A DNA stretch of 64,000 bases from Hermatobates lingyangjiaoensis. Lineage: Eukaryota; Arthropoda; Insecta; Hemiptera; Hermatobatidae. The notes beneath the pieces were generated by a model, which was not told where the DNA came from, did not search any database, and saw only the letters and a list, made by a program, of their open reading frames with translations. Both the position numbers and the translations under genes were made by a program. The stretch is from assembly GCA_026182355.1 (NCBI GenBank), contig JAPFBL010000167.1, positions 248,001-312,000 on the forward strand, written 5' to 3'. Every line of letters begins with the position of its first letter. The first letter of the stretch is position 1. Shown here piece after piece: positions 20,745 to 33,945 of this stretch.

Positions 20745-21306
20745 TCTCAAATCAATGAATTTTCCCCATTCAGTCAAGGACCTTGTCTATAAAGGGGTCA
20801 TTCGTTCGGCTATGACTTATGGATGCTTCGTCTAGCTTAGAGCTGCATCAATGAAGAAGGCTTATATCCAGGTCATTCAGAATAAGTGTACCAGCCTTAT
20901 AGCCAGGGCTCCTTGGTACGCCCGAAATGTAGATATTTATTTACCATCCGTAGAATCCGTAGATTGTTACATCACCCGATTTACCACCAATGAAGACAAC
21001 CTTCTCATCTTGTATAAGCTCTCAATCCAGCCACCAACCTTCCTCAACCTCACTGAACAATACTTCATCCACTGACTATTTTTTCAATTCATGACTAAAA
21101 ACATAGAAAACTATGACGAACAAGACCACATGACAGCGAATACGACGTCATTACTATACAGACGAACCTACTATAATATCCGACATCACTTTCTGACAGT
21201 TCATGTTATAGTAGCACAGTAATCAAGCAGTAGAAGACCTCTGGTCTAGAACTGCTAGTTACGAAGTGTCCCATAGTACGTGGATATAATCGTTGGTCGT
21301 TGGTTC
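20745..21306 (+). pseudogene. Jockey-type LINE remnant, reverse transcriptase C-terminus (copy 1)
   Basis: Frame from 20778: HSVKDLVYKGVIRSAMTYGC, FV, stop (TAG in place of an expected Trp codon), LRAASMKKAYIQVIQNKC, then TSLIARAPWYARNVDIYLPS. The thumb-region phrases (IYKAIIRP.LTYG.PVW, QNK.LR...APWYVRN) are characteristic of Jockey-clade non-LTR elements, which encode endonuclease and reverse transcriptase. The frame closes near 21075, and the untranslated end stops with AATCGTTGGTCGTTGGTT. Only about 100 residues survive, so it is a dead, 5'-truncated copy. Confidence 0.85.
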
Positions 21307-22819
21307 GACCAACTTAAATTGGCATATTATTATTTCGTTAAAAAAATAGTAATACTCCAATTTTGCAATTTTACAGTATTTAAAATCCGAGGACATAATA
21401 TTACAGGGGAAAAATGCTTAGAATAAAAGTATTAGAGAATGCAATGCTTTCAGATTTTGTCTAAAGTAATTTCTTTTAAAAATATTTTAATCTGAATATT
21501 TCACTGCCACTATTTTTTATCTTATTAAAAACTTAATGGTTTTTAACTTTTATGGATTTAAATATAGAGGGCGGCATCTGAATGTTAATTTGTACATTTA
21601 CTTGGTTATATGCGATTAACGAGACCTATTTGGTTAATAAATAACTTAGATTAGACAGTACAGTTTGTTTAAGTGATTGAAAAATACTAATTGTTATAAA
21701 AAAAAAAATTGTACATACGATGTATGATACGCAACTGAAATATATTACATTATCCCAAACAGTCTGGTTCGCAGAGTTTCAGAATAAATGTAATTATGGA
21801 GGTTTATCTCTAAATCCTAGTAGGAGTTTGATAACAAACAAGCAAACAGAACGTTGCAACTTTATTTGTATTAGACTTACATTAGCCGGCATTCCTCTGA
21901 TGGATTAGTTTTAAAACTTTTAATACGAAATCAATCACATCTTAAACACAAAATGGTTTCTGTGTTGTCGGTCATAAGTATATAGCTGGATGTCTCAGTT
22001 TCAACGCGTTATTGAAACTTCACGCAATGGTGTTCTTATCTTCTAGTTGAAAATATCTTCCATAGGCAGTTCATCAGATTTACTTATTTAATATATTTAG
22101 GATAATAATTCCTAATCTTATTTCTCTACCTTGAAAATTTCATTGGCTTTCTTTACATGAGAATGACCTGTTTTTCTAAACAGTAGTTCATCCATAAATC
22201 CATTTCCCCTGTTGAAGAAATATACTACAAGAATACACGTGATCTATGAATTATATACTCTTCATACTTGAAGAGCAAAGTACTCGTATGATACCCCAAA
22301 CTGGAGTACATCAGCATGTCCTCGAGCGATGAGAAGGACGATCTGATAGTATAGGATTTTAGAGATCGCACAAGACGATTTGAAAAAGAGAGAACACTGA
22401 TGAAGGATAACTCCCTTACACCTGACTTATAAATTAACAATTCCCCTATCTAAACGATATAATCTGACTTATGTTTAGAAAGGCGGCTATTGCATACAAT
22501 ATTAATCATTTACTTAGAAATTGTATTTATATCCACGCAATATGGAGCAAAAATGAGAATAAACGTATAACTTATTGAATCTTTTAATGCATAATAGGGA
22601 ATACAAAGCTTTTTCTTGGAGGCTATTGTCGATAAAATATTGATTTAGTGCTCACCATTTTTCACCACACCAATTATTTCCTTTGAATTGGAATATACGT
22701 ATGTTTTGAGTCGGCCAGTTCCACTTAGCTGACCACTTCATGTACTTGAGGACGAGTATATCGAAATGTCGTAGTATGCCTTCCCAGTAGCTGTCTATCA
22801 GTATCATGATTTCTTTATG

Positions 22820-22820
<1 letters not shown>
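21307..22820. other. Intron sequence with no recognised element
   Basis: Short open frames only (62 and 71 codons), with no domain seen. No repeat family noticed. Confidence 0.55.
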
Positions 22821-22827
<7 letters not shown>

Positions 22828-22860
<33 letters not shown>

Positions 22861-23102
22861 AAGAAAATTAAAGGGTCCCACTCGCCTACTAAATCAATAA
22901 CGAAAAGATAAAAACATAAACAACACAGGCATGCAAGACTCACTGTTATATTTCGACAGGCGTAGTCATCAGGTAGAAGTACTCCGGAGTAGCAGCAGTA
23001 GAAGGACTGGAGGAGTACTTTTACTCGATGAGGACGACTGTTGAAATATAGCTGTGAGTCTTGTATGCCTGTGTTTATGTTTTTCTCTTTTCGTTATTAA
23101 TT

Positions 23103-23150
<48 letters not shown>
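22828..23150. mobile_element. Family C hammerhead fold-back element (copy C5) between TA tracts
   Basis: The left arm on minus has CTGATGA (22972-22966), C, a weak stem, TGTC, GAAA, TATAACAGTGAGTC. The right arm on plus has TCGATGA-G-GAC-GACT-GTT-GAAA-TATAGCTGTGAGTC. Both arms share GCCTGTGTT and CGTTATT outer ends. The left arm has the longer outer end, with GGGTCCCAC. TA tracts occupy about 22828-22856 and 23103-23148. Confidence 0.78.
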
Positions 23151-23405
23151 AAAAATTAAAGATTTCATATAAACAAAAGTTTTGTTTACCCATTTCATAT
23201 TGTGGTTTAATTATTCATTATACATATATATAACTCAATGTTTTCTCATCTCGAAAACATATATTCAACAATATTTTCTTTCTGCATCGAATTCGGTCCA
23301 GTCCGAGGCTTGGTCAGTTTGACATTGTGTGTTTCTTTACTCTGTGTGTTACTTTTCTTCAATTTCGAACTCGTATTGAGTCCAGTTTAATTTGTCTTTC
23401 CGATT

Positions 23406-23600
23406 TTATAGTGAATATTTATGTATATATTTGCACAAGTGGGGAAGCAAATCTTCTGTGAGACTTGTTGAATAGAAATAGGCAGTAGCCTCTGCATTCA
23501 CGACTTTTCTGTTGCTTTCCTCAATATTTCTTACTATTTTTCGTTTGGAATGCACTAATTCCCACAATAATTTGGCCAGAGAAATAAGCAATATTCAGAG
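23406..23600 (-). pseudogene. Family M peptide copy (KVVNAEA block)
   Basis: The minus frame reads LISLAKLLWELVHSKRKIV then RNIEESNRKVVNAEATAYFY and SLTEDLLPHL. It aligns residue by residue with the family M frame at 1634-1759 (RKCIREIEKPSRKVV) and with 38197-38330. No hammerhead is preserved upstream. It could be a decayed retroelement ORF. Confidence 0.55.
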
Positions 23601-23962
23601 TTTTGGTAAACAAAAACTCAATTACTTAAAAAGAATAAAAAAAAAACTGATATACTAGTGTAACAATAATCTTTGAACCATACTTTGACCAAGATTCTAA
23701 CCTCAGTGTTATTCCTAGCAACACAAATTTCCAAAATAGCTTTGAACTAGTTAGAGAGACATGATCAAGTAGATTGGGCAATAATTGAAAGTCTATCTCC
23801 CTCTGATAGGACGTAATTATACCGAATCGAGCAACAATGCAATTGCAACCTGCTAGAACCTGCTAACTTTTATTTACAACTCTTTGTTTGCTTTAAACTT
23901 CAAAATTATTACACCCAAATTGTTACAAAATTAACTTGCAGATGGCCAATGTATGGTTGAAA

Positions 23963-24140
23963 ATTTTTTTTATTCGTTCTGAAGTAAAATGGATAAACCA
24001 ACAAAAGTCTCCACACAAATGAAGTTTTATTCAACGCGTTTCGTTGTAAAAGTAAAACTTCATTTGTGTGGAGACTTTTGTTGGTTTATCCATTTTACCT
24101 CAGAATGAGTAAATACCACACAATTACGGATTGCACAACT
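23963..24140. mobile_element. Family A-like fold-back element, core reduced (copy A4)
   Basis: Arms TTCTGAAGTAAAATGG...CTCCACACAAATGAAG and the complement meet at CAACGCGTTTCGTTG, so most of the ribozyme is gone. The right arm carries the family A extension AATGAGTAAATACCACAC, ending GATTGCAC. TTTTTTATTC-like sequence at both sides may be an imperfect target duplicate. Confidence 0.7.
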
Positions 24141-24241
24141 AATGATTTTCTTATTCAATAAATTCTTACTTTTGTATGTATTTATATTATTATAAAATGA
24201 TTTTACCAGTTTCATTCCACACTTTGTAATAATGAATATAT

Positions 24242-24425
24242 ATATTTATGACCAAACCACAATAAGAAATGGGAAAACAAGACCGCTTGTTACAGTTGAA
24301 AGATCTTAGTCTTGTTACGGTTGAAAGATCTTAGTCTTGTTTTCCCATTTCTTATTGTGGTTTGATCATTGACTGTTATTTTACGTGTTTATGTGAAATC
24401 TTTTTATATATATTTATATATGCAA
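24242..24425 (+). mobile_element. Family B element, rearranged (copy B5)
   Basis: A left-arm end (CCAAACCACAATAAGAAATG) is joined to two consecutive partial copies of TTGTTAC(A/G)GTTGAAAG-ATCTTAGTC. The complete tail with hairpin (24379-24398) and a TA tract follow. No CUGANGA box remains. Confidence 0.7.
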
Positions 24426-24639
24426 TTCTAATCGGTGTTACGGTAATTAAAATGTATTACGGTTTCAAATACATTTACTTAAAAAATTTTTTTAAATGAA
24501 ACCCGCAACCTTGAAAGGCATTTGAAAGTTTCATTAAAAACTGACCTATTCCCGATTTTATTTTAGTATTATTCTACCAGACGGTTCATACACCAGCCTC
24601 ATATGTCACTTTACTGTTCAAGTTCAAATGTGACTCTGA

Positions 24640-24850
24640 CCGGAATCAGTTATTTACGTCAAAAGATCTAATTTCCATTTCTGAATTTCTTACTGTTTAT
24701 AAATACATGAATTCTCAGTAAATACGTGAAATAAAAAATAGATTTCTATACCACAGTAAGAAATTCAGAAATGGACTAAGATCTTTCATTCTGAAGAGCT
24801 GGTTGATCCAAATGGACCTAGACTAGTTGGTTTTTCTTAACAGGTCTTAG
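24640..24850. repeat. Diverged inverted copy pair related to family B
   Basis: TTCCATTTCTGAATTTC (24672 on) recurs inverted in AAATTCAGAAATGGACTAAG (24754 on), with AGATCTTTCATTCTGAAGAG next to it. A similar unit is at 39115-39180. Too decayed for a ribozyme call. Confidence 0.4.
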
Positions 24851-25265
24851 TCACATATCATATATAAATAAACATGTATATATGTGTTTATTATGCGGAA
24901 CAGGAGGTCTTTGTAGTTCTATTCTATTTTGTCTGAAAATGACTGTAGAATAAGTCAAATCGCGTCGCAATAATAAACTAATTTAAATAGAGAATAATCA
25001 GGACACACAGCAGATACGTCACAAGACCAACACCTTATGAAACAATTAATAATTTTCAATAGCAGACCGATCTTCAACAACACACAAAAACCAACAAAAA
25101 GAATGGAAATGTGACCTTACTATGTTATACAGTGGGGAGTCTATTGCCAGTAGACGTATATGCTGAGGGAGTGAGGAAAGAATCGAACTCCAAGGACCTC
25201 CTACTCCACGTAACAAAACAATCAATTCATTGGTTATCAAATCCATATCACATATCAGCTCCAGA

Positions 25266-25400
25266 CTACTTAAGTTTATTAATAAAGCTTAATAAACTTA
25301 GTAGCTTATTATTATTATAATTATTATTATTATAATTATTATTATTACTATTACTATTATTATTATTAGTAATAGTATTATTATTATTATTAATAAGCAT
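25266..25400. repeat. Palindrome and (ATT)n microsatellite
   Basis: AGTTTATTAATAAAGC with its near complement, then about 80 bp of imperfect ATT/ACT/AGT triplets. The 86-codon minus frame through it (poly-Asn) is a repeat artefact. The adjoining block to 25545 (GGCGACACTTCGTGTCCCCC) is unassigned. Confidence 0.85.
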
Positions 25401-25549
25401 GAGACTTAGGATTAAGTTATTAGTTTGTAAGATAGATTGTACAATAGGGGAAAAAGCCCAGTGGGCGACACTTCGTGTCCCCCGTACGGCTACCCCTGAA
25501 CTCTGTAAATTGGGAGTAATCCCCAATAACGAATTTCCATTCCATTCTA

Positions 25550-27185
25550 TTTAGTAGCTGCACAAAGCGCAGTAAGATATACATAAAATTGAATGATCAG
25601 CGGCCTCAACATTGACGATTTTCTTGACAATGCCGTTTAAATTTCGGGTAGAGGCCACTAATACATTTAGTATTGCCCTAGGGATCTGCTGGGCCAAAAT
25701 AAACTAATATAGATAATCCTCAGGAATCAACAATTCCTTTAAGTTCTATTTATATAAAACCATTTATAATTATATAATCTTACTTATAATCATAATCGTA
25801 AATATTAAGAAGAAGTGTGTCTTTTTCTAACAGCAAAGGGATATATTGTTAGATAATCTAGAGTACAAAAAGACCTATTTGTCATTATGAAGACCTAGAT
25901 TTTTCGCAACGGGTGGTTTGGTAAACAGTAAATGGTGGTTCTCTATAGGCAATTTGCGCCAAACAATAATATTATATTCTTGAATTATATAAAGATTAGG
26001 ATGGAAGATATTGATCATGAGGATCACAAAAAGCAAAACCATTAAAGCAAAATAGAATAATATTACTGAACTTGACTCTGAGCACGAAACACAACCTGCA
26101 TACAAATAAGAACTAATGACTACCTCCTCGGGACACTATCACTTATGTTATCTAGGACGGACTTTTACTCTTCCAAAGGATGTTATCTCACCTGACTTAC
26201 AAAACTATCGAACTATCATTAGAAATCTGTTCCATCTTCGCTTTATAGCTGTTGTGAAGTGGAAATCACGGTTAGCTTCAGTTTTGACTAATATGGATCC
26301 CCGCAAAGGGTTTCGTCGTCAGAAAGCCATCTCATTTCGCTTTGCTTAAGAACTAATCAACTGTTTTACACCACAATCTCATTCTTCAAAGCTCTCCCTT
26401 ATTTAAAGGCCTCCTTAAAGCCGGCAGTAAAAACTTACGACAGTCTCCGCTCCCCTGCTCATTTCTAGTTTATTCCAATCTTAAATCAAGCTCTCTCGAC
26501 CAGGCAAGATACAAACATTTCTCCAGATTTACTGTCACGTCTTATTACTTCTCTCCAGTTATTCTCATTTATTCCAATTAATATTTACACGAATGAGACA
26601 TATCTAGCAAAATGAAGATCGTAACATCTTTTTATTAATATTAATAATAAGGGTCTTCATAAAAATTTAATATACTATAAACAAATAAAATTGTATTACA
26701 AAACTGTAGTAATTAATATAACATGAAGTCTTGATAATAAAGTTTAATAAACTTTAAAACAAAATTAGTTTTTGCACAAAGAGCAGTAAGACAGAAGTCG
26801 TCTCTTGGAGATGCTTTGAACTCCAAATCGTCACGATGTATCTATTCAAGTAATCCAAATGATCTAGTTTAGTAACGTTGCGTGGTGAAAGTCGATTCAG
26901 TATGTTGACAGCAAGCTCTTTTACCTTGAGTTATCATTTGCTCTAGCTTTTGTAACGGTTCCACTTTGTAAGGTACAATCGCATGTTGTTATATATAAGT
27001 CTGTAATAACGCCTTAATTGTCTCAATACGTTTCTTAAGTCATTCAAATATTTTCAAAACGGATAGTGCACGTCTTCCATACATAATTTTGTGATTCATT
27101 AAGTCTGAATATGCAATTATTACCAATTACTCAGATTGTGACTTTAGCGTTTACTATGAAGTCGCTGATCCCTCAAGAGAATATT
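25550..27185. other. Intron sequence with no recognised element
   Basis: Holds a 77-codon open frame (26116-26349) with balanced composition but no domain I know and no splice context. No repeats noticed. Confidence 0.5.
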
Positions 27186-27194
27186 GTGTCTTCC

Positions 27195-27662
27195 TAGTGA
27201 CTCTACATTGGGAGCGAATCCTAAATTTTTGCCTTTTTTTTTATTGTTTAAACCGATCCCCTAACAGGTGATAACGTCAACCGTTACCTGTTTTTTACTT
27301 GATCGGTGATTCTATAGATTCTACATTGGGAGTCCTAAATTTGCCCAAACTCAAGTGTATTTAGAGTTGGAATCTTTAACAAGTGCTTGACATGGCATAG
27401 GCTCAAGATCTACGGTTTAATGTCCTCGATGGAGGTGGCTAAAGGGTAACTTGTAAACAAGGCGGCCTGGCTTGACTAAGCGGTTATGGCACAAAATGCC
27501 GAGGAACGCGAAGATCAAAACGGTTTAATGTCCTCTCAGAGAGACGACGCGGTTAGATTTTTTCATCAGCCGTGTGAAAAAATCGAGGGCCAAAGTGAGA
27601 ATCAAACCTGGATCTACCAGCCTACAGGCGAGTACTTAAGCCACTGAGCTACCTTCGCCTCC
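27195..27662 (-). mobile_element. tRNA-derived SINE (tail B) carrying a nested insertion
   Basis: On minus the head (GGCGAAGGTAGCTCAGTGG, CAGGTTTGATTCTC), body and tail B (complement of TGTTTAAACCGATCCCCTA) are all present. The tail region near 27195-27225 is partly repeated. A 92-bp insert at 27428-27519 separates two copies of the core. Confidence 0.88.
27428..27519 (+). mobile_element. 92-bp tRNA-like insertion with 16-bp target duplication
   Basis: ACGGTTTAATGTCCTC occurs on both sides, at 27412-27427 and 27520-27535. The insert ends with GGCGGCCTGGCTTGACTAAG, CGGTTATGGC and GCCGAGGAACGCGAAGATC, which resembles the 5' half of a long-arm (Leu/Ser type) tRNA. It looks like a tiny SINE or a retroposed tRNA fragment. 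No second copy was found in the window. Confidence 0.65.
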
Positions 27663-29649
<1,987 letters not shown>

Positions 29650-29937
29650 TTATTAATGAAAACTCAAAGAAAAACTAAAGAGCAAAGAAAGAGTTCTTTA
29701 AATTATTTAGGGAAACCATAAGGCATTTACAAAGCGGCGGATTGATGATTGCGGGTCCAACATGTCCGGATATCAAGCAAAACTATATTTATTTAGTTTT
29801 ACCCTTTCCCACACTTGTAGACTTTGCTACTTTTCTATTTACTATTTAAGGAGAAATTATATGTCTCATTTATTGTTTGACAAACATTTTAAGCATGAGT
29901 GGTTCAAATTAACGGGGGTTGCAAAAATTACGTGACA

Positions 29938-30028
29938 AGGGTTACCCATCCAAGTACTAACCACACCCAGTATTGCTTAACTTGAAGAATATAATGAGAA
30001 CAGGTATGTTTAACATAGCCATGACACC
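29938..30028 (-). pseudogene. 5S rRNA-derived fragment (pseudogene or 5S-type SINE head)
   Basis: Read on minus, the stretch contains CATGGCTATGTTAAACATAC, CTGTTCTCATTATATTCTTC, AAGTTAAGCAATACTGGGTG and TGGTTAGTACTTGGATGGGT. These fall in the same order as in 5S rRNA (the AAGTTAAGC box and GGTTAGTACTTGGATGGG are the internal promoter and helix IV-V region). The last quarter of 5S is replaced by unrelated sequence. It is too diverged to be functional. 5S-derived SINEs have this kind of head, but no body repeat could be shown. Confidence 0.8.
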
Positions 30029-30039
30029 TGGTTCACGTT

Positions 30040-31590
30040 TTTTATGAAAAAATACATCTAAATAAAAATATTTTATTTAGTAAAAATTATATAATTTAAA
30101 AATATAATTTGATGAAAAAATAAGATGAAGAAATCGCATATGAAAGGGCATAAAACTTCAAAACATACTTTATACAATTGTCAAGAATTACGAATTTCAA
30201 TGATCTTAGCATAGACTTTCTGAAAATTCAAGTAACTCATGAGATACTATATAGAACTATTGTTGATATATTTCAAGAAATTCTACCAAAAGTGTATTTA
30301 ATTGTAATGTTGTAGAACAAGTGTAGAATCTCAAAAATGTTTTCCAATACATAGAGTCAAAGTAAAAGAAACACTTCAAAGAAAAAACAGAGAAAGTAAC
30401 ATAAGGAACTAACCAACTCAACATACAGTTAATAAACAAAATTAAATAGGTGTTTTCCTTCACCATATATCGTATGGTGTAAACACCACGTAAGACACCG
30501 CCTACACGTTGTAGTATCTGGTGTCCTACACCAGAGTTGTCTCGTGTAAAGTATAATATATACTTTAAAACCAGACTTTTAAAACTGAAACTGACCTTTT
30601 TTAAAACCAAATTGTGGAAATCTCTATTTTTATAATGGCCTTATATAATCAAAATTTTTCTTTCTTTTCAAAAGCTAAAAGGATATTTTAAAATGTCTAT
30701 ATATTTTGAGCAGTACCAAAAATTAAAAAATTGCAGTTGAACAACTACTGTTTGATACAAATTTCAAATGATTTTTCATAAAATGAGGAATACGGTTTTT
30801 TGTTGATTATAAAGAAGAGGATTTATTTAGTAAAAATTAGCAGAAAAAGGTTTTCTAGCGGTGTCCTTGTTATCTTGGAGCCAAAAAAAATAGTCGTAAA
30901 GTTGTTCGCTTGTTTCAAAGATGGTAATGATACAGCTAAAAGAATAATGCACCTTTGTGTTCTCATTTAAGACAAAAGTGAGAAACAGGAACTATTTGAA
31001 CCTGAAATTAGCATTCATATAAGGGTTAAGCATACTCGTACATATAGTGACGCCTCAATCTTCTGTAATGCTAAAAAACTTTACATCTGAACAGTTTTTG
31101 ATCTATTTCTCAGCCAACAATGACTAAATACGCCATATTTATCTACTGTGGAGAATACTTCAAAATGCTTTTCATATCAGGCGAAAAGAAAAAAATATTT
31201 TAAGATTTATTTCCCATTTTCTTCCGTTTACTAAATAAAATTTATTCCTTTCCCTGAGGCTAGCATCTTTACTGCGGGAGAGTTTATTTACTACATACTC
31301 CATTAAAGATTGCATGCATTTTAATACAGCCTGTATCATAACAAACAACTCAACATGAATAAAACAGCAAAGAGCTTAATTATAAAGGAGACATTAGACA
31401 ATAAAGATTTAGTGAGAATAAGCATACTAAACTAAATCAGGTATAACTTATCCTATCAGTCAAAGAAGTATTAAACAAATAAATGCAGTCAAAATAAAAG
31501 TAGGAAACAAAGGCATTTATTATCAATTTTATGTATTCTTTATATTTAATACATATATTATTACATTTATTATTTATATATTATTTATAT
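30040..31590. other. Intron sequence with no recognised element
   Basis: Contains a 117-codon minus frame (30257-30610) rich in Phe, Leu and Tyr, with AT-driven composition and no domain. The region 30475-30545 has repeated 'gtgtaggac'-like phrases (CACCACGTAAGACACC, GTGTCCTACACC) that can pair. Confidence 0.5.
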
Positions 31591-31602
31591 TTTTTGTATT
31601 AT

Positions 31603-32035
31603 TTCTAATTTAGTGCAATCAGTTATTATGTGGTATTTACTAATTGTAGGGTAAAAATCTAATGAAATGGTCTCCACATATAAAAATTTTTAATGATATA
31701 AACAACGCGTTTCGAACACGTAGTGTTCTTCCTCAGGCATTAACTAAAAAATACAATGACACCAGAGAGTTATCTATAGTACAAAGTAAATAAGTACAAA
31801 AATTAATATAAAATAAAATAAGGCAGAAAGTACGAACCAATCATCCTCATACTTTCTGCCTTATTTTATTTTATATTAATTTTTGTACTTATTTACTTTG
31901 TACTATAGATAACTCTCTGGTGTCGTATTTTTTAGTTAATGCCTGTGGAAGAACACTACGTGTTTGAAACGCGTTGTTTATATCAATAAAAATTTTTATA
32001 TGTGGAGACCATTTCATTAGATTTATACCCTACAA
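31603..32035. mobile_element. Family A hammerhead fold-back element (copy A2), with 12-bp target duplication
   Basis: Long arms with a nearly perfect palindromic centre (around 31845). TTTTTGTATTAT lies at 31591-31602 and 32036-32047. The left arm has the 37-bp extension (GTGCAATCAGTTATTATG). The left hammerhead is intact. The right one has CTGTGGA and GTTTGAAA changes. Confidence 0.9.
31690..31743 (-). ncRNA. Hammerhead ribozyme, family A, intact core
   Basis: On minus: CTGAGGA (31736-31730), extra A, stem II GAACAC-TAC-GTGTTC (6 bp), GAAA (31713-31710), palindromic CGCG, TT, G. TTAAT upstream can pair with the downstream ATTA across an internal loop. All core bases fit the hammerhead consensus. 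Confidence 0.82.
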
Positions 32036-32064
32036 TTTTTGTATTATATTTATTTATTTATGTA

Positions 32065-32372
32065 TTATTTTTTATTGTTTAAATCGATCCCCTAGCGGGT
32101 TTACCGGCTTTTTGTTTGATCGGTGATTCTACAGATTCTAGATTGGGAGTCCTAACTTTTGCCTAACTCAAGTGCATTTTGAGAAGGGATCTTTAAACGA
32201 TTCTCTGACATTGTGCAGGGTCGGGACAGACGGCTTAACGTCCTCCTCCGAAGGACAATGTGCTCAGATTTATTCACTTCCTGAGTGAATAAATCATGGG
32301 TCAGTATGAAATCCCGTCAAACCTACCAGTCTAGAGACGACCACGTTGCCACTGGGCTGACCTAACCCCCCT
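32065..32372 (-). mobile_element. tRNA-derived SINE (tail B)
   Basis: On minus: head GGTCAGCCCAGTGGCAACG, a decayed B box, GAATAAATCTGAGCAC core, tail B ending in complement of TTGTTTAAATCGATCCCCTA. It lies next to the right target duplicate of copy A2. Confidence 0.88.
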
Positions 32373-32559
32373 TACCTGTCAGTATAAGAAATATCGAACA
32401 AATAAGGTACAGTCAGAATAAAAGTAGAACACTATGTAACTATAAATAAATACTGACTAGACGCTAATGTGTCATATGACATAAGTTAATCAATAACGAG
32501 CATGAGTTTAACTGTAAATTACTGTTAATTAACATTCCAAACTATAGGAATGTTTTTAA

Positions 32560-32760
32560 CAAAGGAAGTCACTTTCTGTGACTTCACTTCTATGTTTCGA
32601 CCATCGTCGTCATCAGGAGGCGACGAGTCGCGCAGGAAGGCAGAGCGGCGACACAGTCAGAAGTGAGTTATTCTTGTGTCTATCTGTATGCTATCTTTTT
32701 TGAATTGGTTTTTATTTAAAAGTCCGTTAGACCGTTTCATTTAATTACTATATATATGGT
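32560..32760. mobile_element. Family C hammerhead element (copy C2), right arm mostly deleted
   Basis: The left arm has a complete hammerhead on minus. After the centre, only the post-cleavage part of the right arm remains (AGAAGTGAGTTATTCTTGTG...), then the tail hairpin AAGTCCGTTAGACCGTTT and a short TA tract. Confidence 0.8.
32584..32623 (-). ncRNA. Type I hammerhead ribozyme, family C (copy C2)
   Basis: On minus: CTGATGA (32616-32610), C, GAC-GATG-GTC, GAAA, CA, UA, then GAAGTGA. Stem I pairs TCGCCTC with GAAGTGA in six of seven positions (one mismatch at the third pair). Compared with C1, pair 5 is U-G instead of U-A and pair 6 G-C instead of G-U, so pairing is kept. Confidence 0.8.
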
Positions 32761-33571
32761 ATAACGACTGTGATCCTGTAGAATATATAATATGATAGGG
32801 ATTTCCAAGACAATTGTTTCCATACATCTTACACTTTAGACAGGCAAAACTTGTTTATTTTATGGTCTTTTTCTGTTGAACCCCCCCCCTCCACTACTAA
32901 CCCCACCCAAAAATGAAATTACAAGAAGATTCAAACAGCACATGAAAAATCCATATTAATCTTTCTCAAATCAACTAAAACTTGGAGATGGAACTAAAAA
33001 GAGATGTTAGATGTTATACTGTGCTTGGAGGAACTGAGTTAAAAAGAGTGAATCAGATTTGATGAGAATTGATTCTGTGACGCCTGCCTCTCATATTAGG
33101 CAAAGCTGCTCGCGAAAATGTCATTTACTATCTTAAAAAAAAAAAAAATGGTTCTGAACAAAATAATTTTAACAGGTGACAGAAATGAAACAATCATGAA
33201 GTCGGCCAAAAAAAAAAAACGATTTCTAATATTTAGGTCATAAGATGAAATTACTCGAGTTATTTGACTGTGGGTTGTAAATAGGTTATCCTATCGATTG
33301 TTCATTCTGAACGAGAAGCAATCGCTTGAGAAGATAAACTGAAACCAAAGCCAACCAAAGCTCCTCCTTTAAACAAGAATAATTCTCTGATGTTATCACC
33401 ATAGACAGTCACCCCAAGGGATTTCAGCCTTAAGTGATAAAGTCAGCACCTATTAAACTGTTGACATTTTTATACAAATTATTTTACAAACAATTAGATT
33501 AGAATTTTAAAAAAAATAAACTAAAACTCCTAACAACACTGACGACAATCACTCACTCATTCTCTCATCTC

Positions 33572-33662
<91 letters not shown>
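33572..33662. repeat. Compound (CT)n(TA)n microsatellite
   Basis: CT units to about 33615, then TA units to about 33662, ending at the left edge of the copy C3 arm. Confidence 0.95.
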
Positions 33663-33665
<3 letters not shown>

Positions 33666-33945
33666 AATTCAAAACGAAGGAAACACACAAAAGACACAGA
33701 CATAACTCACATCGATATTTCGACCATCGTCGTCATCAGGAGGTGTGAAAGCGAAGAGCGCTGCCCTGTTTCCTGCGGAGACGTCGCGGCTCTTCGCTCT
33801 TCACACCTCCTGATGACGACGATGTCGAAATATGCATGTGAGTTATGTCTGTGTCTTTCTGTGTGTTTCCTTCGTTTTGAATTTATTTTATTTAAAAAAG
33901 TCCGCTGGACCGTTTCTTTTAATTTTGTATATATATATTTAAACT
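33663..33945. mobile_element. Family C hammerhead fold-back element (copy C3)
   Basis: Inverted arms of about 90 bp (33663-33755, 33793-33885), each with a hammerhead, around a GC-rich centre. The right arm extends into GTCCGCTGGACCGTTTC and a TA tract. Both arms have GTGAGTTATGTCTGTG downstream of the cleavage site. Confidence 0.88.
33706..33747 (-). ncRNA. Type I hammerhead ribozyme, family C (copy C3, left)
   Basis: On minus: CTGATGA (33739-33733), C, GAC-GATG-GTC, GAAA (33721-33718), TA, UC, cleavage after 33714. Stem I CACACCTC/GATGTGAG pairs in six of eight positions. The AUC site is a favourable hammerhead triplet. The right mirror copy (33802-33842) has loop GAT and a TATG site region. 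Confidence 0.82.

Noticed and set aside
26116..26349. 77-codon frame as a nested gene
   Set aside because: Composition is plausible but there is no recognisable domain, and an isolated frame of this size is expected by chance in 64 kb.
30257..30610. 117-codon minus-strand frame as an exon
   Set aside because: Phe/Leu/Tyr-rich as expected from AT-rich DNA. No similarity to kinase N-terminal regions and no convincing splice sites.
33663..33945. Explaining the inverted pairs as microRNA genes
   Set aside because: Arms are too long and too perfect, recur as dispersed families with target duplications, and carry ribozyme cores. Small RNAs could still arise from them, but that is not evidence for a microRNA gene.
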